Assembly: GCA_003153655.1 (NCBI GenBank)
Contig: PMAK01000296.1
Span: forward strand, 2,597 to 19,030
Direction: 5' to 3'
From: Phycisphaerales bacterium
Lineage (GTDB): Bacteria; Planctomycetota; Phycisphaerae; Tepidisphaerales; Tepidisphaeraceae
Length of the DNA: 16,434 nt
Positions 1 to 7,638 of this stretch are shown one piece after another. The notes under the pieces were generated by a model. That model searched no databases. It saw only the letters and a program-made list of their open reading frames with translations, and was not told where the DNA came from. Made by a program: the position numbers and the translations under genes. The first letter of the stretch is position 1; each line of letters begins with the position of its first letter.

Positions 1-2061
1 GGCCACGGCCTGATGACCAACGCCGCCGCCTTGTCCGCCGTGATGGCCGAGCAGACGCAGGCATCTGCTCTCACTCCCGCCGTCCACGAACTCATCAAGC
101 AGGGCGCTCTCCAGGCCTCCCACGCGGGCGCAGCCAGCACCGCGGTGGGGGCGGTCATCGCAAAAGGCGTCAACACCGCCATCCTCACGACGAAGCTAAA
201 AATCGCCACCGCGATCGTCGCGATTGCTGCCGCGCTCCTCGGCAGCGGATGGCTGATATCACAGGTAATGACAGACAAAACGCCCGCTCCCGTCGCCATC
301 GCTCCGGTCAGTGTGACCCCGGTGGCCGCCCCCGTGCCACTCCCCGAAGTCGTGCTCGATCTCTCCACGCCGGAAAAATCCTTCGACTCCATGACTCGCG
401 CAATGGCCGCCGGCGATCGCGCTAAATTTTACGCCTGCATCACTGCCGACCCCAATCGCCCGCCAACCCTCATCGACGCCATTCTCGACACCTGCTTCAC
501 CCAGAACCGCCTGATCCACGCCGTCAACCTGGTCTTCGGCAACGGCGAACGCGCCCGGCACGAGGGAACGCCCGACCGGATTATGCAGATCATCATGGCC
601 GGCTGGCCCAGGGGTGTTCCAATCGCCAAAGTTCAGGGCGATACCGCCGCGCTCCCGCTCAATCTCCCACCCATGCTCGTCCAATTGCTTCCGCGGCAGA
701 CGCAGCAGGACATGGAGGCGTGGCTCGGAAAAACCATATCGTTTGTCCGCAAAGACAATCAGTGGCGGGCCGACATCGATCACCTCGGCCGCGTCCAAGG
801 CAGCCTCGAGGGACGAAATTTGCACACCAATGACCCCAACAGACTCCACGCGGCTTTGTCCGGCGAGGCCAGGATCCAAGGCCAGCTTGCGGATCAAATC
901 CTCGCCCATAAATTTCGCACCTGGCAGGATGCCGCCATCAGTTGGGGCAAAGAAGAAGACAAATATCGCCAGGCTGCGGGATTCAGAGGCCTGAATTTCA
1001 CGTTCATCCCAACCCCGCCCGCCGCCGGTATTCCCGACCTTCAAGGCGCATGGGAAGGCACGATGGATCTCTTCGGCACCGGCGTCGCCGAAGGAGCCTC
1101 CACCAAAACCCGCATCGTCTTAAAATTGACGACCACCAACGGCGATATCCGCGCAACCATCGACTCCATCGAGATGGGCCGAAAAGATATTCCCGCCTAC
1201 AAGGTCATTTACGACTACCCGACCCTCCGCCTCATCATGAATCCAAGGACGGGATACACCCTCACCATCAACCCGGACGCCACCGAAATGCTCACCAGCG
1301 TAACGAGCTTTCAAGGAGAGACGCGCGAGATCGTCCTCAAGCGAACGACCGCGCCGGACCAGGTTCCGCCACCCCTCTCCGAAAGCGATTTCGCGCCGCA
1401 ATCGAATTCCGACCTCCAGGGATATTGGAAGGGAACCATCGGCCAAGGCGATAACGCTCTGCCCGTCAACTTGAAAATCGCGGGACAATCCAATGGAACA
1501 TTTCGCGGCGAATTAGATAGCCCCATGCTCGGCGCAAACGGCCAGCCATTATCCGTGCTGTATAGCCGGCCTACTTTGAAACTGCTCGTCGCAACCGGTT
1601 CCGGAATGTTCCGAGGTGAATTCAGCGACGACCAGACCGAAATCACCGGCTCATGGATACAGGGCGGCCACGCCAAGCCCGCGGTCTTCAAGCGAGCGGA
1701 TTTTCAGGCCGAACACGCGCACGACGCCGACAAGGATTATTCATATACTTCCAGCACTGAATTACAGGGACACTGGAAAGGCTCGTGGATTCTCATAGAG
1801 ACAAAAATCCGATTGGCCCTCGATATCGCCAAGCTGCCGGACGGCACGCTTTCCGCAGCGCTGACCAATCTCGACCAATTCGGAAACGACGATCCCATCC
1901 CTCCCTCGGGCTTTCAATACTCGCCGGCAGGCATACACATGGAATGGAAATGGGCCGGCGGCGCATTCGACGGCAAGCTGAAAAACGGCAAACTCACCGG
2001 TGCCTGGAAGCAGGGGGGCGGTTCATTCCCACTGATATTTACCAGAGCCCCGGCCAACTAA
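1..2061 (+). CDS. C-terminal part of a probable ECF sigma factor with a membrane-anchored extracytoplasmic extension (5' end missing)
   Basis: The frame is open from base 1, so the gene starts outside the window; 686 codons are visible, ending in TAA. The first ~60 residues are Ala-rich and resemble the linker that follows sigma-2/sigma-4 domains in planctomycetal ECF sigma factors (short motif AALSAVMAEQ). A single hydrophobic segment follows (about nt 199-264, IATAIVAIAAALLGSGWLI), then a Pro/Val/Ala-rich linker (about nt 271-350). A mostly helical domain spans about nt 355-1000, opening with STPEKSFDSMTRAMAAGD. Three beta-rich repeats then begin with D/E-L-Q-G-x-W at nt 1036, 1411 and 1759, each ending near a G-x-W-x-Q-G-G motif. 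Such WxG repeats resemble small beta-barrels found in planctomycetal secreted proteins. Inference: the sigma domain upstream is cytoplasmic and the repeats lie outside the membrane as a sensor or binding module. No sigma domain is visible, so a plain membrane-anchored protein remains possible. Confidence 0.7.
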   Translation, partial: GHGLMTNAAALSAVMAEQTQASALTPAVHELIKQGALQASHAGAASTAVGAVIAKGVNTAILTTKLKIATAIVAIAAALLGSGWLISQVMTDKTPAPVAIAPVSVTPVAAPVPLPEVVLDLSTPEKSFDSMTRAMAAGDRAKFYACITADPNRPPTLIDAILDTCFTQNRLIHAVNLVFGNGERARHEGTPDRIMQIIMAGWPRGVPIAKVQGDTAALPLNLPPMLVQLLPRQTQQDMEAWLGKTISFVRKDNQWRADIDHLGRVQGSLEGRNLHTNDPNRLHAALSGEARIQGQLADQILAHKFRTWQDAAISWGKEEDKYRQAAGFRGLNFTFIPTPPAAGIPDLQGAWEGTMDLFGTGVAEGASTKTRIVLKLTTTNGDIRATIDSIEMGRKDIPAYKVIYDYPTLRLIMNPRTGYTLTINPDATEMLTSVTSFQGETREIVLKRTTAPDQVPPPLSESDFAPQSNSDLQGYWKGTIGQGDNALPVNLKIAGQSNGTFRGELDSPMLGANGQPLSVLYSRPTLKLLVATGSGMFRGEFSDDQTEITGSWIQGGHAKPAVFKRADFQAEHAHDADKDYSYTSSTELQGHWKGSWILIETKIRLALDIAKLPDGTLSAALTNLDQFGNDDPIPPSGFQYSPAGIHMEWKWAGGAFDGKLKNGKLTGAWKQGGGSFPLIFTRAPAN

Positions 2062-2077
2062 CCCGCAAATCCCGGCC

Positions 2078-2083
2078 GGAGGA
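2078..2083 (+). promoter_or_regulatory. Shine-Dalgarno sequence of the first glycosyltransferase
   Basis: GGAGGA lies directly before adjacent GTG (2084) and ATG (2087) codons in the same frame. The GTG has no spacer at all and the ATG has only a short one, so ATG 2087 is the more likely start. The paralogue downstream has GGAGG five bases before its ATG, which supports the ATG choice. Confidence 0.6.
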
Positions 2084-2086
2084 GTG

Positions 2087-3634
2087 ATGGCGTCCTCCCC
2101 TCTCCGCAAATCCGCCATTCCAATTTCGCTGCTCACGTTGATTGTCATCGTTGCCGTCCCGTTGCGGCTTCACAATATCACCAGGCAAAACCTCTGGCTC
2201 GACGAATTCTGGGCGCTCTATTTTTCCACAGGCCGCGGCGATTCGATCTTCCAACTGCCGTGCAACGTCATTATTCCGCATGCTCCAGCCGTGGAATTCG
2301 CCGGCGCACCGCCCGTCTGGCATATCTGGAACGGCATCGCCAGCATCGCCCATCCGCCGCTGTATTTGATGACTTTGCGGCTTTGGGTCGATTTGCTCGG
2401 CTCAAGCGACCGGTCCATCCGATTGATGTCGGCCCTTTTCTCCATCGGTTGCGTGGTGCTTCTCTATGTCGCCGTACTCAAATCCACCGGCAATAGATGG
2501 CAGGCCCTCGTGGCGTCCGGGCTGATGGCATTCTCGCCGATCCAGATCTACTACAGCCAGCAAGCCCGCCCTTACACCATGCTCCAGTTCATCGCGATCC
2601 TCGGCGGCATCGCGCTGATCTCCATCGAAAAAAAACGGGCGACATCGCTGCATCTCCTCGGTTTGGCCCTGGCCGTCCTGGCGCTCGCATTAACACACTA
2701 TATCTTCGCGGGATTGGTCGCCGCATGGGCAATCTATTTACTCGTTCGCCTTCGCGGCCAAACCAGATATCTCACGGCTTCGATGATCGCGATTGCGGTT
2801 CTCGTCGCGGCAATCTCCTGGGGCCCGCATCTGCTCGCCTATCGCCGAACCAACCCGACAAATGGCTACGGAGAACTACACGACAGAAACTTGGCCCATC
2901 TGGTCTTAAGCGTTCCGCAACGGCTGACCCTGGAATCAAATCAGGACCCGTTACTGCTCTCCGATAATGGCCCGTGGCCGATCGTCGTTGCCCTCGCGAT
3001 AATCAGCTACGCGATCCCACTCCTTCTACTGCGCCGACGCCCCGATCTCCTGTTCTGGTGGTTCTGGATGGCGGGCGCAATCGCCGCGATTTTTCTGATC
3101 GATCTCTTTCGGCATTCAACGCTCCTGAGCATACCGCGGCTCGTGATCCTGGCCGCGCCCGGCGTCTACGCACTCCTCGCCGTCGCTCTGCCTGGGCGAT
3201 TGGGCAAATGTATTCCCTGGGTGATTTTGTTTGGCGCCATAGCATGCGCGGCGGACTATTGGGTAGCCGGACCTCCCAATTGCCCCGATATTCAGACAAT
3301 TGCCAATTCCATCAGCCGCGAAGTCACGCCGCGAGACGTGCTTCTCATCACCGGAGACTACTACCGCGCAGAATCACAGGAGCCGCCGCTCACCTATTTT
3401 GTTCTTTCGCACTATGCCGGCCCTCTGAATTGCCCTATCGTTTTCGCGACAGCTCCGCTGAGCAGCTCGACGCGCGTCGAGTTGACGAAATATCCCCGAA
3501 TTTGGGTCGTCGGAATCGATCCCTCCGGTGATACCCAAAAAATATTGCCCGGCTGGCAAGTCCACGACATTCAAGGCCCCGGCGACAGCAACCTCCTCTG
3601 GTACGTAACGCCGCCAGGCACGAGCCATTCGTGA
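2087..3634 (+). CDS. GT-C fold membrane glycosyltransferase (RgtA/B/C/D-like, GT39/ArnT superfamily), copy 1
   Basis: This 515-residue multi-pass membrane protein should transfer a sugar from a polyprenyl-phosphate donor to a lipid, glycan or protein on the periplasmic side; the acceptor cannot be told. A first membrane segment (residues ~9-25, ISLLTLIVIVAVPLRL) is followed by the periplasmic loop motif LWLDEFWALY. Its acidic pair D39-E40 is the expected GT-C catalytic site. A later SQQARPYT motif (S157-Y163) is also typical of this superfamily. Around ten hydrophobic segments run to about residue 390, followed by a soluble C-terminal domain ending in [14 protein letters not shown]. It starts 25 bases after the preceding gene and is probably in the same operon. 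A paralogue follows 82 bases downstream. The family is clear; the substrate is unknown. Confidence 0.85.
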   Translation: MASSPLRKSAIPISLLTLIVIVAVPLRLHNITRQNLWLDEFWALYFSTGRGDSIFQLPCNVIIPHAPAVEFAGAPPVWHIWNGIASIAHPPLYLMTLRLWVDLLGSSDRSIRLMSALFSIGCVVLLYVAVLKSTGNRWQALVASGLMAFSPIQIYYSQQARPYTMLQFIAILGGIALISIEKKRATSLHLLGLALAVLALALTHYIFAGLVAAWAIYLLVRLRGQTRYLTASMIAIAVLVAAISWGPHLLAYRRTNPTNGYGELHDRNLAHLVLSVPQRLTLESNQDPLLLSDNGPWPIVVALAIISYAIPLLLLRRRPDLLFWWFWMAGAIAAIFLIDLFRHSTLLSIPRLVILAAPGVYALLAVALPGRLGKCIPWVILFGAIACAADYWVAGPPNCPDIQTIANSISREVTPRDVLLITGDYYRAESQEPPLTYFVLSHYAGPLNCPIVFATAPLSSSTRVELTKYPRIWVVGIDPSGDTQKILPGWQVHDIQGPGDSNLLWYVTPPGTSHS

Positions 3635-3706
3635 GCAATTCTCATCTCACAATCCGTCTTGCACCCGGAAACCGCCAGATATTCCCCTCCGTCGGCTGCC
3701 GCAACC

Positions 3707-3711
3707 GGAGG
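3707..3711 (+). promoter_or_regulatory. Shine-Dalgarno sequence of the second glycosyltransferase
   Basis: GGAGG lies five bases before ATG 3717, in the longer purine run GGAGGAAGG. It fixes the start of the second glycosyltransferase copy and shows that its translation signal is still intact despite the later stop codon. Confidence 0.65.
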
Positions 3712-3716
3712 AAGGC

Positions 3717-5267
3717 ATGACCCACGCCTCCCTCCGCAAATCCATCCTTCCGATTTCCCTCCTTACGCTGATCGTCATCGTTGCCGCCGCATTGCGGCTC
3801 GACCACATCTCCAAACAAAACCTCTGGCTCGACGAATTCTGGACCCTCTACCTCGCCACTGGCCGAGGCGACGCCGCATTTCAACTGCCGTCAAATGCCA
3901 TTATCTCCCCTCCGCCAAACCTCGGATTCTCCGGCGCTCCGCCCTGGTGGCATATCTGGAACGGCGTCGATTCGACGTCCCATCCTCCCCTCTAACACAT
4001 CATCCTCCGATTTTGGGTGAACCTGCTTGGCGACAGCGATGCTTCGATCCGATCCATGTCCACGCTCTTCTCGCTGGGCTGCGTCGTGCTCCTCTATTTC
4101 ACCGTTCGGAAAGCCGGCGGCGACACACGCCAGGCATTCGTTGCCGCCAGTTTGATGGCATTGGCCCCGGTGCAGCTCGTCCTCAGCCAGCAGGCGCGCC
4201 CCTATACCCTGATTCAGTTCATTGCATTGGTCGCCGCCGCTGTTCTCCTTTCCATCCAGCAAAAAAATTGGTCCTGGCCGAAACTATCAATCTTGACTCT
4301 TGCCATCATCGCGCTTGCCTTGACGCACTACTTCTCCATCGGATTGATCGCCGCGTTCATCGCCTATTCCATATTGCGCTTACGCGGTAAAAATCGGATC
4401 GCTTCGGTCTCGGCCATTCTCATCGCCGTCACAATCGCGGCGGCGGCGTGGGGGCCGAACTTCCTCGCCTATAACCAAAATAATCCCCTCGCGGACTATG
4501 GCAGGATTTTCAATAGAACCCTCGCCCACATCACCTTAAGCGTGCCCCAACGATTGATCATGGAATCCAATTACGATCAATTCCTCTCAGCCGACGACGG
4601 GCCATGGACTCTGGTTATTTCGCTGGCGATCCTGACCTTTTTAATTCCGGTGGTTCGACTGCGCTCACAGCCCCACCTGCTGTTCTGGTGGCTCTGGGTC
4701 GCCGGAGAAGTCGGTTTGATTTTTATGATAGACGTGGTCCGTCATTCGACCCTCCTGACGATCACCCGCTATGTCACCCTCGCCGCTCCAGCCGTCTATG
4801 CCCTCCTCGCTGTTCCGCTTCCCGGCAGAATCGGCAAATTGTCCCCATGGATCATTCTGTTTGGCGCCCTGGTCTTCGCCGTGGACTATTTGATGCTCGG
4901 GCCGCCCAATTCCCCGGATGTCAGATCGGTCGCAAATCTCGTCCGGCGGCAAGTTTCACCCCGCGACGTCGTGATCATCACCGGCAACTACTACTACACT
5001 TCCACCAGCCAGGAGTCGTCACTGACATATTTCCTCATTTCACACTATGGCGGCCCTTGGAAATGCCCGGTGGTGTTTGCCACCGCGCCGCTCAGCCGGC
5101 AAACCCAGCGCCAACTTCAGCGCTACAATCGCATTTGGGTGATCGGCATCTATCCAGGATCCGACACCCAGCGAATTCTCCCAGGCTGGCAAGTCCATGA
5201 CATCCATGGCCCGGGAGACAGCAACCTCCTCTGGTACGTAACGCCACCAACCACGGAACACTCATGA
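3717..5267 (+). pseudogene. GT-C membrane glycosyltransferase, copy 2, interrupted by an in-frame TAA at 3993-3995
   Basis: This is a tandem paralogue of the gene at 2087-3634, similar over its whole length. It keeps the SLRKS start, the LWLDEFWTLY loop with the D-E pair, SQQARPYT and the end [17 protein letters not shown]. Codon 93 is TAA where copy 1 has TAT for tyrosine (HPPLY in copy 1, HPPL-stop here). Reading continues in the same frame without any other stop for the remaining ~420 codons, so one substitution (TAT or TAC to TAA) explains the break. The 92-residue N-terminal product would have the first membrane segment and the acidic motif only; restart downstream (for example GTG 4017, no ribosome binding site) would lack them. 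TAA ends at least five other genes here, so it is a normal stop. Possible explanations are a recent pseudogene, a strain polymorphism or a sequencing error. Its final TGA overlaps the next gene's ATG. Confidence 0.8.
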
Positions 5268-7417
5268 GCAGCTCCCTTCCCACAAATCGCCTGGCAGCCG
5301 AAACCTCTCCCTATCTCCTTCAGCACGCCCACAATCCCGTGGACTGGTATCCCTGGTCCGAAGAAGCACTCGCCCGCTCCAAACGCGAAAACCGCCCGAT
5401 CTTCCTCTCCGTCGGCTACAGCACCTGCTACTGGTGCCACGTCATGGAACGCCAATGTTTCGAGGACGACGAAATCGCCGCCGACATGAACAGCCGCTTC
5501 GTCTGCATCAAAGTCGATCGCGAGGAACGCCCCGATCTCGATCAGCTCTACATGACCGCGACGCAAATCCTCACCCGGCAGGGGGGCTGGCCCATGAGCG
5601 TCTTCCTCGCCCCAGATCTGCGCCCCTTCTTCGCCGGAACCTATTTCCCACCCGCCGATTCCTACGGCCGGCCCGGCTTTCCCAGAGTCCTCGCCGCCAT
5701 CGAAGATGCCTATAAAAATCGCATCGATGACGTAACGGCCTCGGCCGAGCAGGTAACCGCGCTCCTCCGCCAAATCTCCCGCCCGCGCCGTTCCGCCGTC
5801 CCGATCAAAATCGACCTCCCCTGGATTCGCGAACGCATCGATCGCGCCGCATCAGATTTCGATCCGCAAAACGGCGGCTTCGGAACCTCCCCAAAATTCC
5901 CGCAGCAAACATTGCTCGAATTGCTGCTCACGTATCTCAAAGACAATCCCGACCCCGATCTAATGTCCATCGTCCAAAAATCTCTCGACGCCATGGCCTA
6001 CGGCGGAATCCGTGACCACCTCGGCGGCGCGTTTCACCGCTACAGCACCGATGCCCGCTGGCTCGTCCCGCACTTCGAGATCATGCTCTACGACAACGCC
6101 ATGCTCCTCTGGATTTACGCCGAGGCGCACCGCCAGACCGGCGAAGCGCGATACGCCGCCATCGCACGCGGCATCGCCGATTTCGTCCTCTCCGACCTGA
6201 CCGCTCCAAATGGCGCATTCTTCACCGCCCTAGATGCCGAAACCGATGCCCAGGAAGGCGCAACCTATCTCTGGACCCGCGCCGAAGCGCAAGAAGTCCT
6301 CGCCGATCATCCCGACGCCGCCAGATTCCTCCGAACCTACGGCCTCGAAGACGGCCCCAACTTCGCCGACCCCCACCACGGCAACGGCATGCCCGACAAA
6401 AATGTCCTCTACCTCGCCGAACCCGAAAACGGCGCACCGCTCCTCGACGAAAAACTAGCCGAGATGCGCCAAATACTGCTGAAAACGCGCCGCCAGCGCA
6501 AACAGCCGATGCTCGACACCAAAATCCTCACAAGCTGGAACGCCCTGATGATCCGCGCCCTCGCCCACGCCGGCGCGATACTAAAGGAACCGCGTTACAC
6601 CAACGCCGCGAGAAAAGCCGCCAACTTCCTCCTCGCCAATCACCGCGATTCCGAAGGCGGCCTATTAAGAGTCAGCACCACCGGCCCAGCCAAACACCGC
6701 GCATTCCTCGACGACTACGCGTTCCTCATCCAGGCCCTCCTATCCCTCTCCATGCGGGATGAAGCCAACCAACTCGCCAAAATCATGCACCAAAGATTCT
6801 CCGCCGGCCCCGATGGCGGATTCTTCTACACCGACGACCGCGCCACCGACCTGATCGTCCGCCAGATGGTCGGCTCAGACAGCCCCCTCCCCAGCGGCAA
6901 TGGCATCGCCGCCATTGCTCTCCTGGAACTCAATCAACCCCAACAAGCCCTGCAAACAATCTCCGCCTTCGCCGGCCAACTCGAAACCGTCAGCGAAGGA
7001 ATGAGCGCCCTCCTCCAATCCGCGATGCTCTACGTAAAACGTCACGGCGATCTCCAAACAACCGCCGGATCAGACCCCAATCACCTGGCATCTCCGGCCG
7101 AACTCGCCGCGGACGTGCTAAAAATCGAAATCAATTGGCAGACCCCAACTCAGTTGAAAATGATTTGCCAGATCGGCGACGGATACCACCTCAACGCCCA
7201 CGATGCCGCCACCGCCCCCACACAACTGCGACTGACAGGTGCAGAAATAGAATCCATCCAATATCCCCCAGGCGAATTACAGGGGAAATTCGCGATCAGT
7301 ATCAATTTGAAATCCCCCCCCAAACAAAACTTCGAGCTGGCCCTTTCATATCAAGCCTGCAACGACACCGCCTGCCTGCCAATCGTCACGAAACGTTTCG
7401 CAGCCGAGCCCCATTAA
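5264..7417 (+). CDS. YyaL/SSP411-family thioredoxin-domain protein (DUF255) with C-terminal DsbD-alpha-like domain
   Basis: The 717-residue product begins with the family signature [20 protein letters not shown]. It has a thioredoxin-like fold with a C55-Y-W-C58-H active motif, then GGWPMSVFL and FFAGTYFPP. The middle (about residues 190-600) is an alpha-helical barrel region similar to glycoside hydrolase/epimerase folds, with [26 protein letters not shown] and [13 protein letters not shown]. The last ~110 residues are not usual for the core family: [11 protein letters not shown] near 641 and [11 protein letters not shown] (C699, C704) match the DsbD N-terminal or DsbC-corrector domain. No signal peptide is visible. 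The exact biochemical role of the family is not settled; a thiol-redox role is inferred. Its ATG shares ATGA with the stop of the preceding glycosyltransferase and has no strong ribosome binding site, so translation is probably coupled to that gene. Confidence 0.88.
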   Translation: MSSSLPTNRLAAETSPYLLQHAHNPVDWYPWSEEALARSKRENRPIFLSVGYSTCYWCHVMERQCFEDDEIAADMNSRFVCIKVDREERPDLDQLYMTATQILTRQGGWPMSVFLAPDLRPFFAGTYFPPADSYGRPGFPRVLAAIEDAYKNRIDDVTASAEQVTALLRQISRPRRSAVPIKIDLPWIRERIDRAASDFDPQNGGFGTSPKFPQQTLLELLLTYLKDNPDPDLMSIVQKSLDAMAYGGIRDHLGGAFHRYSTDARWLVPHFEIMLYDNAMLLWIYAEAHRQTGEARYAAIARGIADFVLSDLTAPNGAFFTALDAETDAQEGATYLWTRAEAQEVLADHPDAARFLRTYGLEDGPNFADPHHGNGMPDKNVLYLAEPENGAPLLDEKLAEMRQILLKTRRQRKQPMLDTKILTSWNALMIRALAHAGAILKEPRYTNAARKAANFLLANHRDSEGGLLRVSTTGPAKHRAFLDDYAFLIQALLSLSMRDEANQLAKIMHQRFSAGPDGGFFYTDDRATDLIVRQMVGSDSPLPSGNGIAAIALLELNQPQQALQTISAFAGQLETVSEGMSALLQSAMLYVKRHGDLQTTAGSDPNHLASPAELAADVLKIEINWQTPTQLKMICQIGDGYHLNAHDAATAPTQLRLTGAEIESIQYPPGELQGKFAISINLKSPPKQNFELALSYQACNDTACLPIVTKRFAAEPH

Positions 7418-7433
7418 AATCGAAATTGAATCA

Positions 7434-7590
7434 ACCACAAAGACGCGAAGAAGAATTTTTGCCACAGATGAAAATCAGATGCACACAGATGAAAATGCAA
7501 TTTGTATTTATCTGATTTACATCTGATTTTTATCTGTGGCCAAACTGCATTTCTTCGCGTCTGTCTTCGCGACCTTCGCGTCTTCGCGGT
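7434..7590. repeat. Intergenic inverted-repeat element with nested arms
   Basis: Outer arms 7434-7450 and 7574-7590 are complementary with two mismatches (accacaaagacgcgaag against accgcgaagacgcgaag). Inner arms 7461-7481 and 7520-7540 are 21 bases each with one mismatch, built on CCACAGATG and its complement CATCTGTGG. The right side has four copies of CTTCGCG, at 7553, 7565, 7574 and 7582. The transcript could fold into a long hairpin. It lies between a stop codon and the pepA promoter. The look is that of a dispersed, MITE-like non-coding repeat; a second partial copy lies at 9822-9910. Confidence 0.75.
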
Positions 7591-7600
7591 AGTCTCCTAA

Positions 7601-7629
7601 TTGAACCGCGCCCGAATTTGAGCTACGTT
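7601..7629 (+). promoter_or_regulatory. Probable pepA promoter
   Basis: A TTGAAC -35 box (7601-7606) and a TACGTT -10 box (7624-7629) are separated by exactly 17 bases. The -10 box ends nine bases before ATG 7639, so the transcript would have a leader of only zero to a few bases. No ribosome binding site is present. The promoter lies just outside the right arm of the inverted-repeat element. Confidence 0.5.
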
Positions 7630-7638
7630 TCCCCAATC

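Noticed and set aside
259..1044. A 261-codon open frame on the - strand within the first gene
   Set aside because: The Gly/Val/Glu-rich low-information product is typical of the reverse strand of GC-rich coding DNA, and the opposite frame has a membrane segment and repeats consistent with a real protein.
3993..3995. TAA as a recoded sense codon
   Set aside because: TAA ends the first gene, the thioredoxin gene, pepA, moaC and the nucleotidyltransferase gene in this window, so the standard code applies.
4017..5267. A separate 416-codon gene starting at GTG 4017
   Set aside because: It is in the same frame as 3717-3995, aligns as the remainder of the same glycosyltransferase and has no ribosome binding site. 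Treated as the 3' part of one interrupted gene.
7434..7590. A CRISPR array, because of repeated CTTCGCG and CAGATG units
   Set aside because: The units are short, unevenly spaced and arranged as inverted arms. There are no regular 24-40 base repeats with unique spacers and no cas genes.
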